DNA of 64,000 nt from Maribacter polysaccharolyticus. GTDB lineage: Bacteria > Bacteroidota > Bacteroidia > Flavobacteriales > Flavobacteriaceae. Positions 27,571-36,386 of this stretch are shown one piece after another. A model generated the notes under the pieces. The model did not search any database. It was given only the letters and a program-made list of their open reading frames with translations, and had not been told where the DNA came from. Within the stretch, counting starts at the first letter, position 1. Each line of letters begins with the position of its first letter. Position numbers and translations under genes: made by a program. The stretch spans positions 705,018 through 769,017 of the forward strand of contig NZ_JARBUY010000003.1 in NCBI RefSeq assembly GCF_028882255.1, given 5' to 3'.

Positions 27571-29095
27571 AAAAGCTGTACAATTTATTATTTGCTGTTG
27601 GATACTAACCTCTTGTGCTCAAGAAAAAAGCCCTAACATCATTTTTATCATGACAGACGATCAAGGGTATCCGGTTGTGGGGGCACATGGACATCCTTGG
27701 ATTAAAACACCGGAATTGGATAAAATGTACGATCAGTCTGTTCGTTTTGACCGCTTTATGATGGGTTCTACCTGTGCACCAAGTCGAGCCGGTATTATGT
27801 CGGGGGTTCATTCCATTAAAAATGGCGTTACCCATACCATATTCGAAAGAGAGCGACTTAATTTAGAGGCGACAACCCTGTCGGAAGTTTTAAAACCAGC
27901 TGGTTATACATCCGGGTATTTTGGAAAATGGCATTTAGGGGATGAAGATCCATACCAGCCCGAAAACCGTGGATTTGATGAAACGTTTATTCATGGAGCT
28001 GGCGGCATTGGACAAACCTATGCAGGATCTTGTGCGGATGTTCCCGGCAACACCTACTTTGACCCGGTATTTAAGCATAATGGTACGTTTGTAAAGACCA
28101 AAGGCTATTGTACCGATGTTCTGTTCAAGTCAACTCTGGGCTGGATTCAATCGGTAAAGGATTCCAACAAGCCGTTTTTTGCATATTTATCAACCAATGC
28201 CCCACACAGTCCATTTGTGGCGCCGCCTAAATACCAGAAACATTTTGAAGATTTAGGCTTTGATAGCAAAGTAGCTGGTTTTTATGGAATGGTAGAACAT
28301 ATCGACGACTGTATGGGACAGCTGTTTGACCAGTTAGAGGATTGGGGACTGATGGAAAACACCATCATTATCTTCACATCTGACAACGGTATGACTCGAA
28401 TTGGTTGTGGATTAAGAGGTTTTGCAGGACGTCCTCAGGTGCAACTTGGCACCAATGAAGATGGAGAACCGATGATGTCGTACAATGCGGGAATGAAAGG
28501 TTTAAAAGGTACCGTAAACGAAGGTGGTGTTCGTGTTCCATTCTTTGTTCAATGGGACGGGGTGATAAAAGAAGGCCATACAGTAAGTACGGTAGCTAGC
28601 TACTTGGATATTTTGCCAACATTGGCCGATTTTGCGGGGGCTAAGTTGCCAGATACACATGCGTTTGAAGGTAGAAGTTTAAAGCCTTTAGTTTTAGGGA
28701 AAAACCCGAAATGGGAAGATCGTTTTCTTTTTCAGCATGTAACACGTTGGAAGCACGAGGCTAACCCCGATGAGTTTAAGTGGGGGGAATATTCCGTTCG
28801 CAACCAGCGCTTTCGACTTGTTCATGGGGTGCTTTATGATATGGAAAATGATCCGGAGCAGCATACGAATGTAACAGCAGAACATCCTGAACTTGTTGAA
28901 TCGATGAAGAATGCTTACGAAGAATTCTGGGATGAAGCTCGTCCGTTGATGATTAACGAAGAGGTGCCCTTAGCAGAGGAAAAACCTTTTCATGTTGATT
29001 ACAATGCACAAAAGGCAAGTATAGGTATTCCCGATTGGGAAGCGCCCAAGATTACTTGGAAGGAATCATATATAGGAGGGCCAACCGGCCTTTAG
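27557..29095 (+). CDS. S1 family sulfatase (CAPSR), lipoprotein
   Basis: A 512-residue protein starting inside the GH29 gene. The N-terminus 'IICCWILTSCAQEKSP' is a lipoprotein signal, so it shares membrane anchoring with its GH29 neighbour. Core: 'FIMTDDQGYPVVGAHGHPW', C73 in 'STCAPSRAGIMSGVHSI', 'YFGKWHLGDEDPYQPENRG', 'FTSDNGMT' and 'NEGGVRVPFFVQW'. Its 'TDVLFKSTLGWI', 'LSTNAPHSPF' and 'SYNAGMKGLKG' segments parallel those in the sulfatase at 19825, so these two are probably subfamily relatives, but this one lacks the C-terminal extension. The GH29 overlap suggests it desulfates a fucose that the fucosidase then removes, or the reverse order. Confidence 0.92.
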   Translation: MEHIKKAVQFIICCWILTSCAQEKSPNIIFIMTDDQGYPVVGAHGHPWIKTPELDKMYDQSVRFDRFMMGSTCAPSRAGIMSGVHSIKNGVTHTIFERERLNLEATTLSEVLKPAGYTSGYFGKWHLGDEDPYQPENRGFDETFIHGAGGIGQTYAGSCADVPGNTYFDPVFKHNGTFVKTKGYCTDVLFKSTLGWIQSVKDSNKPFFAYLSTNAPHSPFVAPPKYQKHFEDLGFDSKVAGFYGMVEHIDDCMGQLFDQLEDWGLMENTIIIFTSDNGMTRIGCGLRGFAGRPQVQLGTNEDGEPMMSYNAGMKGLKGTVNEGGVRVPFFVQWDGVIKEGHTVSTVASYLDILPTLADFAGAKLPDTHAFEGRSLKPLVLGKNPKWEDRFLFQHVTRWKHEANPDEFKWGEYSVRNQRFRLVHGVLYDMENDPEQHTNVTAEHPELVESMKNAYEEFWDEARPLMINEEVPLAEEKPFHVDYNAQKASIGIPDWEAPKITWKESYIGGPTGL

Positions 29096-29107
29096 AACTA
29101 AGATTTC

Positions 29108-29342
29108 AGTGTTGGAAATGAGAAAAAGGTAAATACGCTTGGTCTATTGAAAATGAAATAGATATCAATGAACATACACCAAGTGCCATACCAATTGATG
29201 ATGGCAAAGCCTTAAAACCCGGGAAAGTGGCACACATGTTCAGATTACTTTTCATATTGAGGGTGATGAGGCTAGTTTACATCCCATTGTTCAAGAACTG
29301 TTCGGAGTTTCAATCAATGAAATCAAAACAGCTTTTGACTAA
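29108..29342 (+). pseudogene. Chimeric gene scar: GH29 tail joined to DUF6786-like tail
   Basis: Two decayed 3' ends are fused here. Around 29122-29211 the frame reads 'KYAWSIENEIDINEHTPSAIP' and then 'DDGKALK', matching the GH29 C-terminus (live copy near 27451-27536: 'YAWSFEIATNSEQHAPNAIQ', then 'KALK'). From 29212 on, the bases match the 3' end of the DUF6786-like gene (live copy near 25824-25959), including 'GDEASL.PIVQELFG' and the stop codon at 29340-29342. One G is missing near 29221-29223 relative to the live copy, so the second part is out of frame. In-frame stop 29119-29121 precedes the first part. The join falls at an 'A-L-K' codon stretch common to both genes. This is the remnant of a second GH29/DUF6786 set removed by deletion. 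Confidence 0.85.
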
Positions 29343-29771
29343 AGTGAATTAAAGGTTTTTTGGGAAGAGACTGGTTCTTTCTTTTGCGGATTGCATGAAC
29401 ATTGGCTTGCCATAAATGAAATAAGGCAAACCAATTCTTGCTTGTATGGTGTTTATTGCGTTTGACTTGAAAGTAGCTATGAATAAAGCCAGAAAACAAT
29501 TTTAGATAATAAGGATAAACCAGTTGGGTGCAATTGGTTTTAATGATAATTTATCGTCAGTACATGATGGATTTTTTAACAGGAATAAACAAAATGTAAT
29601 AAGGATTTCTTTGTCGGGATGAGCTAGTCGAAGCCCTTTTTGATAAGAACGGCATTGATAGGGGGGGGATGGAAAATCACCTGTTTTCACTCAAGATGAC
29701 AGTAAAAGGAAAATACTGGGATAGGCTTTTTCACTAATTACACCCAACGGGTTAACAATAAATATGTCAAA
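29343..29771. other. Non-coding gap inside the PUL
   Basis: About 430 bases with no convincing gene; the short minus-strand frame at 29502-29690 has no recognisable features. There is a run of eight G at 29661-29668. The stretch 'GTCGGGATGAGCTAG' to 'CACTCAAGATGACAG' (about 29611-29701) has the flavour of short dispersed intergenic elements seen in flavobacteria, but no second copy is present in the window, so I do not call a repeat. The gap separates the scar from the GH36 gene and could hold a promoter for the last five PUL genes; I see no perfect TAnnTTTG box near 29772. Confidence 0.5.
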
Positions 29772-31949
29772 ATGATCAAAACAAAAGCTGTTTTTATAGT
29801 CATGATTGCCTGCTTTATAAATAGCAAGCTTTTGGCGCAATTCATTCATATAAAAACCCAGCACAATTCACTGATTTTTCAGGTTGATAGTAATAATAAA
29901 CTCTACCAAACGCACTACGGAAAATACATAAATCAAACTCAGGGTCTTGAAAAAATGACTGTGGTCTTTAACGAAGCTTATCCCAGTTTTGGTAACGGAT
30001 CATCCGATGAGGTGGCAGTAATGGCAACCCATTCCGACGGCACAATGGTTACGGATTTATTTTATGTTTCACACGAACAAAATAAGCAAGCCAACCTACA
30101 ATCGACAGTCATCCATTTGAAAGATGAAAAAAAGGATTTTTATGTGGATTTGCATTTTAATGCCTATACTGCAGAAGACGTCATAGAGCAATGGACGACG
30201 ATTTCACACAAGGAAAATAAAGAAGTGGTCTTATCGCAGTATGCTTCTTCTGCCGTTGGTTTTTTGGCTACCAACTATTATTTGTCCCATTTTCATGGGA
30301 GCCATTCCAAAGAGATGATGTTTGCCGAAGAACACTTGACCAATGGGGTTAAAACTATAGAAACCAAACGGGGTGTTCGAACTACTGAATACGAGAATCC
30401 TTCGTTTATGCTCTCGCTCAATGGCAAAGCAAAAGAAAATGAAGGCGAGGTGATAGCAGGAGCATTGGCATGGACGGGAAATTTTCGATTCGCATTTCAG
30501 TTAGACGACAAAAACCGATGCCAGATAATTTCAGGAATTAACCCTTTCGCATCTGATTATAAGTTGAAAGCCAAAGAAAAATTGGAAACCCCGAGAATGG
30601 TTTTGACGTATAGTGACGAAGGAAAAAACAGGGCGTCGATCAATTTACACCGATGGATTAAAAAATACAATCTAAGAGCGGGAGACCAAGCTCGATCCAT
30701 TGTGCTCAATAGTTGGGAAGGGGCTTATTTTTCTTTTGATGCTACCCGATTGAAGGCGATGATGGATGGAGCAGCTGAGATGGGCGTTGAGACTTTTGTA
30801 TTGGATGATGGCTGGTTTGGCAATAAATACCCTCGAAATAATGCCCGGGCAGGTCTAGGTGACTGGCAGGTAAATCAGAAAAAATTGCCTGCAGGAATTG
30901 AGGATTTGATTCAATATGCCGAGTCGAAAGGGATGCGCTTTGGGATTTGGTTGGAGCCGGAAATGGTAAACCTCCGGAGTGAATTAGCTGAAAAGCATCC
31001 AGAATGGATTATACAGCGTAAAAATGACAGAAGCCCGTTGTTAGAGCGCAATCAGTTGTTGCTGGACTTATCCAATCCCAAGGTTCAGGAATTTGTTTTT
31101 AATGTGATAGATGAACTTTTAACTTCTCACCCACGAATAGCCTATGTAAAATGGGATGCTAATCGTCATGTGCAGAACTTTGGTTCAACTTATTTGGAAC
31201 AAGATAAGCAATCACATCTTTTTGTGGAATATACTAAAGGACTCGAAAAGGTTTTGGAACGACTCGTGAAAAAATACTCAAGAACCATTTTCCAAGCCTG
31301 TGCTTCGGGAGGTGGACGTGTCGATTTGGCTTCGATGCGCTATACACATGAGTTTTGGGCCAGTGATAATACCGACCCTTACGAACGTTTGTTTACCCAA
31401 TGGGGAACCAATCATATTTACCCGCCGATCGCTACGGCGGCGCATGTAACCAAATCGCCTAATCATCAAACAGGACGACAAACTTCGTTAAAATTCCGTT
31501 TTGATGTGGCTATGGGCGGTCGTTTGGGAATGGAATTACGCCCTGAAGATATGGACGAGGAAGAGGTGAAATTTGCCAAAGAGGCGATTGCGACCTACAA
31601 AAGCATTCGTCCGATTATCCAGTTTGGTGATTTGTACCGTTTGTTGTCGCCTTATGATCAGAATGGTTATGCGGCTTTGAATTATGTGTCCGAAAATAAA
31701 AAAGAGGCCATTTTGATAACCTACAGTCTTAACCATCATCGCCGTTACGAACGTTGTTTTGTGAAAATGGCGGGACTAAATCCTGATGCGGTTTATGAGG
31801 TTGAAGAAATCAATAAGGAAAGCAATAAGTCGGTTATTGGTTTTGACAAACAATTGGTGTCAGGAGAAATATTGATGGATCGAGGAATATGGGTCGATTT
31901 AAGAAAACCGCTCCAAAGTGCCGTTTTTCAATTGACGGAAACAAATTAA
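29772..31949 (+). CDS. GH36 alpha-galactosidase, secreted
   Basis: A 725-residue protein with a signal peptide ending near 'SKLLAQF'. It is a full-length classical GH36 enzyme: an N-terminal beta-supersandwich (to about residue 300), then the TIM barrel with 'LDDGWFGNKYPRNNA', 'GIWLEPEMVN', 'YVKWDANRH' giving nucleophile D462, 'CASGGGRVDLASM' and 'FWASDNTDPYERL' giving acid/base D532, and a C-terminal beta-domain. Classical members retain configuration and release terminal alpha-D-galactose. This is a different branch from the raffinose-synthase-type protein at 5197. Its presence argues that the target polymer contains alpha-galactose besides fucose. The next sulfatase starts 17 bases downstream. 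Confidence 0.93.
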   Translation: MIKTKAVFIVMIACFINSKLLAQFIHIKTQHNSLIFQVDSNNKLYQTHYGKYINQTQGLEKMTVVFNEAYPSFGNGSSDEVAVMATHSDGTMVTDLFYVSHEQNKQANLQSTVIHLKDEKKDFYVDLHFNAYTAEDVIEQWTTISHKENKEVVLSQYASSAVGFLATNYYLSHFHGSHSKEMMFAEEHLTNGVKTIETKRGVRTTEYENPSFMLSLNGKAKENEGEVIAGALAWTGNFRFAFQLDDKNRCQIISGINPFASDYKLKAKEKLETPRMVLTYSDEGKNRASINLHRWIKKYNLRAGDQARSIVLNSWEGAYFSFDATRLKAMMDGAAEMGVETFVLDDGWFGNKYPRNNARAGLGDWQVNQKKLPAGIEDLIQYAESKGMRFGIWLEPEMVNLRSELAEKHPEWIIQRKNDRSPLLERNQLLLDLSNPKVQEFVFNVIDELLTSHPRIAYVKWDANRHVQNFGSTYLEQDKQSHLFVEYTKGLEKVLERLVKKYSRTIFQACASGGGRVDLASMRYTHEFWASDNTDPYERLFTQWGTNHIYPPIATAAHVTKSPNHQTGRQTSLKFRFDVAMGGRLGMELRPEDMDEEEVKFAKEAIATYKSIRPIIQFGDLYRLLSPYDQNGYAALNYVSENKKEAILITYSLNHHRRYERCFVKMAGLNPDAVYEVEEINKESNKSVIGFDKQLVSGEILMDRGIWVDLRKPLQSAVFQLTETN

Positions 31950-31966
31950 AAATATAAAATAAACGA

Positions 31967-33463
31967 ATGAGAAATCGGATTAAGATACTCTTGTATAGTG
32001 TTTTTTGTTTAGGAGTCAGTGTTTCTTTTTCCCAACAAAAAAAGCCGAATATTATTTTCATCATGGCAGATGACCTAGGTTGGCAAGATGTGGGCTTTAT
32101 GGGGAGCCAGTGGTTTGAGACGCCTAATTTAGATGCTTTGGCCCAAGAAAGTTTGGTGTTTACGGATGCCTATATGTACCCCACCTGTTCGCCTTCCAGA
32201 ACCGCTTTGCTAACAGGTAAGCAGTCGTTTAGAACGGGGGTTTACAACGTACCGGTTTTGGAAAAAGGAGATAGTGAACATAATATTTTTTCACGTTGGA
32301 CGGTGGGATTGGAGCACACCATGTATGCCCAACCTCTTAAAGAAGCCGGGTATAAATCCATTCATATAGGAAAGTGGCATGTCGTGGGGCCAAATCCTAA
32401 AGAAGAAATAAGCTATCCGTTTAAAAAGCCTTTAAAACAACCTGCCAACGGAAATTTGGATTGGTTAAAAGAACACAAATCAGCCGAAATCCAGCAATAT
32501 TATCCAACGGGAAAAGGGTTTGATGAAAATGTGGGAGGCACTTGGTGGGGCGATCCTGCCCGTGGGTATACGAAAGGATATCAGTCTGAAAGCGGTGGCT
32601 ATAAGGCCCCATTCAAGAATCCTTTCATCAAAGATAAAGAAGACGATGAATGGTTAACGGACAGACTTACCGATCAGGCAATCGATTTTATCAATAGAAA
32701 CAAGAAGGGACCCTTTTTTGTCAACCTTCATTTTTATGCACCGCATAGACCAACAGTGCCAAGGAGTAAGGGGCAATATCAAAGGTTTTTGAACAAAGCT
32801 CCGGATTCCATTACAGGACAAGGGGAAAAACGATTGGAAGAAATAGCCGGTTATGCGACCATGATCGCTTCCATTGATGAAAATGTAAAACGCATTTTCG
32901 ATTATTTGGACGAACAAGGTTTACGGGAAAATACCCTTGTGGTTTTCACATCGGACAATGGATTTAATGGGTTGCAAAGTAACACGAATACCTTACGCGG
33001 GGCTAAGGGAACTGTTTATGAAGGCGGAATACGGGTACCTGCCTTTGTGAATTGGAAAGGAAAAGTTGATGCCGGGATTTCCGGGATACCCATTTGTGGC
33101 ATGGATTATTTTCCTACTTTCCTGGATTTGGCACAAGTGAAAAATTACAAAGATGTCTTGGATGGAACCTCTATAGTCCCTGTATTGAAAAATGAATCAT
33201 TTAAAGAACGTCCACTTTTTTGGCATTTGGCGAGCACGTATAAAAATCCACCCTGTTCCATTATCAGAAAAGGTGACTGGAAGTTAATTCAGTTTTTGAA
33301 TGATGGAAAAGTGGAATTATACCATTTAAAGGAAGATTTGAACGAAAGCCATAACTTAGCGGAAGTAGCGCAGGAACTGGTCCAAGAATTAGTGGCTGAA
33401 CTTACTTTATGGCGAAAGGAAAACAACGTGCCGCTTCCACCTGTTTCAATATTGGGTCATTAA
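31967..33463 (+). CDS. S1 family sulfatase (CSPSR), secreted
   Basis: A 498-residue protein with a signal peptide ending near 'VSFSQQ'. Core: 'FIMADDLGWQDVGFMG', C74 in 'PTCSPSRTALLTGKQSFRTG', 'IGKWHVVGPNP', 'FTSDNGFNG' and 'VYEGGIRVPAFVNW'. A long insertion with 'EEISYPFKKPLKQPANG' and 'GFDENVGGTWWGDPARGY' before the second half is typical of the subgroup that also has 'HFYAPHRPTVPR'. C-terminal 'IIRKGDWKLIQFLNDGKVELY' is intact. It is less like the other sulfatases here than they are like one another, so it probably targets a different sulfate position or sugar. It follows GH36 and precedes the GH141-like gene. Confidence 0.92.
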   Translation: MRNRIKILLYSVFCLGVSVSFSQQKKPNIIFIMADDLGWQDVGFMGSQWFETPNLDALAQESLVFTDAYMYPTCSPSRTALLTGKQSFRTGVYNVPVLEKGDSEHNIFSRWTVGLEHTMYAQPLKEAGYKSIHIGKWHVVGPNPKEEISYPFKKPLKQPANGNLDWLKEHKSAEIQQYYPTGKGFDENVGGTWWGDPARGYTKGYQSESGGYKAPFKNPFIKDKEDDEWLTDRLTDQAIDFINRNKKGPFFVNLHFYAPHRPTVPRSKGQYQRFLNKAPDSITGQGEKRLEEIAGYATMIASIDENVKRIFDYLDEQGLRENTLVVFTSDNGFNGLQSNTNTLRGAKGTVYEGGIRVPAFVNWKGKVDAGISGIPICGMDYFPTFLDLAQVKNYKDVLDGTSIVPVLKNESFKERPLFWHLASTYKNPPCSIIRKGDWKLIQFLNDGKVELYHLKEDLNESHNLAEVAQELVQELVAELTLWRKENNVPLPPVSILGH

Positions 33464-33503
33464 AATGAAATAAATCAAAAAGTAAACTATCAGACCAAAA
33501 AAA

Positions 33504-36335
33504 ATGGGATTTAGCAATACGGAGATTAAATATTGGATAAATAAGCTTCAAATTTTCACAATGCTTTTGTTCGTAAGTCATTGGGGTTTTTCCAAAGAGG
33601 TATACATCGCCATAACCGGCAATGATTTAAATCCGGGGTCGAAAGAATTGCCGTTCGCCACCCTTAAAAAAGCCATGGAAGAAACACAAAAGTTCGCAGG
33701 GAAAGAAGCTGTGAACATTTGGATAGGCGAGGGTACATACTACCTTTCGGAGACACTGCTTTTCGATGCATCATTTTCCGGTACGTATGAAAACCCGTTT
33801 ACGATTTCATCCTTGCCTGGGGCAAAGGTTACAATTAAAGGTTCTATGCCTTTAGAGGGTTTAAAATGGAGGGAATACAAGAATGGAATATATAGGGCCC
33901 AAGTTCTTGATGGACTTCAATTCGATCAGCTTTTTGTGAATGACCAAAGACAAGTGCGTGCACGCTTTCCCAATTACGACTATCAAAACCCACTGCGGGG
34001 AGGAAAAGGCTACCAGCTGGTTACGGGCGGAACAGACGAACGTTATGACAAGTGGTTTACATACGACCCCAAAATCTTCACCCAAAAAGAATGGAAGCAG
34101 CCCGAAACCGGAATCGTCCATGCTTTTCAGAGTCACAATTGGGGAAATATGCAATATCGGATAAAGGGGGTTGACCGTGAAGAGGACAAGGTGATTTTAG
34201 GGGAAGGGGGTTGGCAACTGCAACGCAAATATGGTATTGGAGGCTCCGGTGAAAAGGCTTCGTGGTTTTATATTGAAAATGTTTTTGAAGAATTGGATGT
34301 TCCGGGGGAATGGTTCCTGGATATCGATAGCAATCAGTTGTATTTCTATCCTGGACCGGGAGTGGACCTTAATCGGTTGGTTTTTGAGGTGCCTGTTGTA
34401 AAAGATTTGATACAATTAAGAGGGACATCGGAAAATCCGGTGGAGCATATTTCCATAAAAGGAATCACTTTTACACAGTCAACCCTAACTTTTATGGAGG
34501 AATATGAACCGGTCGCGAGAGGCGATTGGGCCATTCATCGTGGAGGGGCTATTTTTATGGAAGGTGCAGGGAATTGTACGGTTGAAAATTGCAATTTCGA
34601 ATATGTAGGTGGGAATGGGGTGTTTATGAGTGCTTATAACCGCAACAATGCGGTAAGGAATTGTCGTTTTGTACACACCGGCGAAAGTGCTGTTTGTTTT
34701 GTGGGATCTCCATCGGCCGTCCGCTTTTACCAGACCTGGGACGACCGGGAGATTGACGGAAAGGATTGGAATGAAATGCGCGGGAATATGGATCTTGAAC
34801 CTGGTCCTAAATCACCCGACTACCCCAAAAACTGCGTCGTGGAGAACAACATTATGCACGATTTTGGAGATTTTGGAAAGCAAGTGGCAGGGATTTATAT
34901 TTCAATGAGCCATAAAATCAGGGCTTCGCACAATACCATTTATAACTGTCCGCGTGCCGGAATTTGCATAAACGATGGCACCTGGGGCGGACATATTGTT
35001 GAATACTGTGATATCTGGGAAACCGTTCGTGAAACCGGTGAACACGGTCCGTTTAATTCGTGGGGGCGCGAACGCCAATGGCTCGGTGGAGGCGGTTCGG
35101 AAAGCGATTACATCAATGAATATTCAAAGTTGGATGCTATGGACGTTACCATTCTTCGGAACAACCGCATTGCCAATTTTCGAAAATCGGTTAGCGCGGG
35201 AAACTGGACCATCGATTTGGATGACGGATCCTCGAATTATGAAGTTTACAATAACCTGAGTCTGGGCTCAACCATAAAATTACGTGATGGGATGTACCGG
35301 AAGGTACACAACAACATAACGGTAAGTGCTGTGCCTTTGGGCTGGCATGTGTGGCCAAAACAATCGTTCGACGAGGTGTACCATAACATTTTTGTGATTT
35401 CGGGTGCGGTTCCCGGGAAAGCCGAAGCGACCAAGCAATTTATCCGTCCAATCCGCTTGCCAAGTGATGTTCCGTGGAGTACCCACTACGACAATAATTT
35501 ATACTGGAATGTGAACTTTCCCGATGCTCCGAGTATCACCGGCGACCAATCATTGAAAGAATGGCAGGATGAGGGGTACGATGAACATTCCTTGATTGGG
35601 GAACCTCTGTTCGTCGATCCTAAAAATGGCGATTACAGTGTAAAGGCCGATTCACCGGCGCTAAAACTGGGGTTCGAAAATTTTCCAATGAATGAATTTG
35701 GACATACCATGACGCGGATATTTCCATTTGGAGGGGAATTTTCGGAAAATATTGAGGTGGTCTTAAAAGCCGATAAACGAATGGACTCGGAAGGTGAAGT
35801 GCATTTTACCCTAGATGGGTCGGAGCCTACGGTACATTCACCGATTTATGCAGTCCCCATAAAATTAAACCGCACAGCAACGGTGAAAGCCCGCAGTTTC
35901 GATACGGATGGAAACCCCATTGATTTTACGCAAGAAGCAATTTTTTCAAAAGTCGATCAGGTGGTGTATCCTAGTTGGTACCAGACTTTGCTCGATGGGA
36001 AGTACAGTGTTGACTCAGCTAAATCGGAAAAAAAGGCCGCTGTGGAAGAAATACTTGGTGCGGTAATGGTAGATATTGCCGATGATCCGGATTTGATCGA
36101 TGCATCGGGGGGTTATAATTTTGGTTGCTTTATTCAATCCATTGATTCGAAAAAGGGAAAGGTCTTATTGAAAGCCGGAATGACAAAAGAATGGGTTATT
36201 CAGGCTGTGAATAAAGAAAAAGTGGCACATATTTCTGGATTTAAAAAACTACTCCATAAGTACAGGGGTAAAAATGTAAACATAACGGCCGTTCGTAACT
36301 ACCAAACGAAAACTTTTAAGCTGAAGTTGCCTTGA
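33504..36335 (+). CDS. GH141-like right-handed beta-helix enzyme with CHB_HEX_C and PDZ-like domains
   Basis: A 943-residue secreted protein. 'VYIAITGNDLNPGSKELPFATL' opens a parallel beta-helix; the helix carries 'GEGTYYLSETL', an inserted beta-domain (about residues 115-290, with 'FVNDQRQVRARFPNY' and 'WFYIENVFEELDVPGEW') and the long repeat region 'CVVENNIMHDFGDF...GICINDGTWGGH'. This layout is that of GH141, whose characterised members include an alpha-L-fucosidase acting on rhamnogalacturonan II and a xylanase. After the helix comes 'HFTLDGSEPTVHSPIY' (about 770-810), the chitobiase/beta-hexosaminidase C-terminal domain. A last segment with 'GCFIQSIDSKKGKVLLKAG' looks PDZ-like. The signal region is atypically long. 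Alpha-L-fucosidase activity would suit the neighbourhood; the catalytic residues cannot be named from sequence alone. Confidence 0.8.
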   Translation: MGFSNTEIKYWINKLQIFTMLLFVSHWGFSKEVYIAITGNDLNPGSKELPFATLKKAMEETQKFAGKEAVNIWIGEGTYYLSETLLFDASFSGTYENPFTISSLPGAKVTIKGSMPLEGLKWREYKNGIYRAQVLDGLQFDQLFVNDQRQVRARFPNYDYQNPLRGGKGYQLVTGGTDERYDKWFTYDPKIFTQKEWKQPETGIVHAFQSHNWGNMQYRIKGVDREEDKVILGEGGWQLQRKYGIGGSGEKASWFYIENVFEELDVPGEWFLDIDSNQLYFYPGPGVDLNRLVFEVPVVKDLIQLRGTSENPVEHISIKGITFTQSTLTFMEEYEPVARGDWAIHRGGAIFMEGAGNCTVENCNFEYVGGNGVFMSAYNRNNAVRNCRFVHTGESAVCFVGSPSAVRFYQTWDDREIDGKDWNEMRGNMDLEPGPKSPDYPKNCVVENNIMHDFGDFGKQVAGIYISMSHKIRASHNTIYNCPRAGICINDGTWGGHIVEYCDIWETVRETGEHGPFNSWGRERQWLGGGGSESDYINEYSKLDAMDVTILRNNRIANFRKSVSAGNWTIDLDDGSSNYEVYNNLSLGSTIKLRDGMYRKVHNNITVSAVPLGWHVWPKQSFDEVYHNIFVISGAVPGKAEATKQFIRPIRLPSDVPWSTHYDNNLYWNVNFPDAPSITGDQSLKEWQDEGYDEHSLIGEPLFVDPKNGDYSVKADSPALKLGFENFPMNEFGHTMTRIFPFGGEFSENIEVVLKADKRMDSEGEVHFTLDGSEPTVHSPIYAVPIKLNRTATVKARSFDTDGNPIDFTQEAIFSKVDQVVYPSWYQTLLDGKYSVDSAKSEKKAAVEEILGAVMVDIADDPDLIDASGGYNFGCFIQSIDSKKGKVLLKAGMTKEWVIQAVNKEKVAHISGFKKLLHKYRGKNVNITAVRNYQTKTFKLKLP

Positions 36336-36386
36336 GTGCTTCATGAGTCGGAATTGAGATATAATAGAAATATAATTTTAAGGAAA

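Noticed and set aside
29502-29690. 62-codon minus-strand frame in the PUL gap
   Set aside because: No recognisable features; it lies in a decayed, repeat-like stretch.
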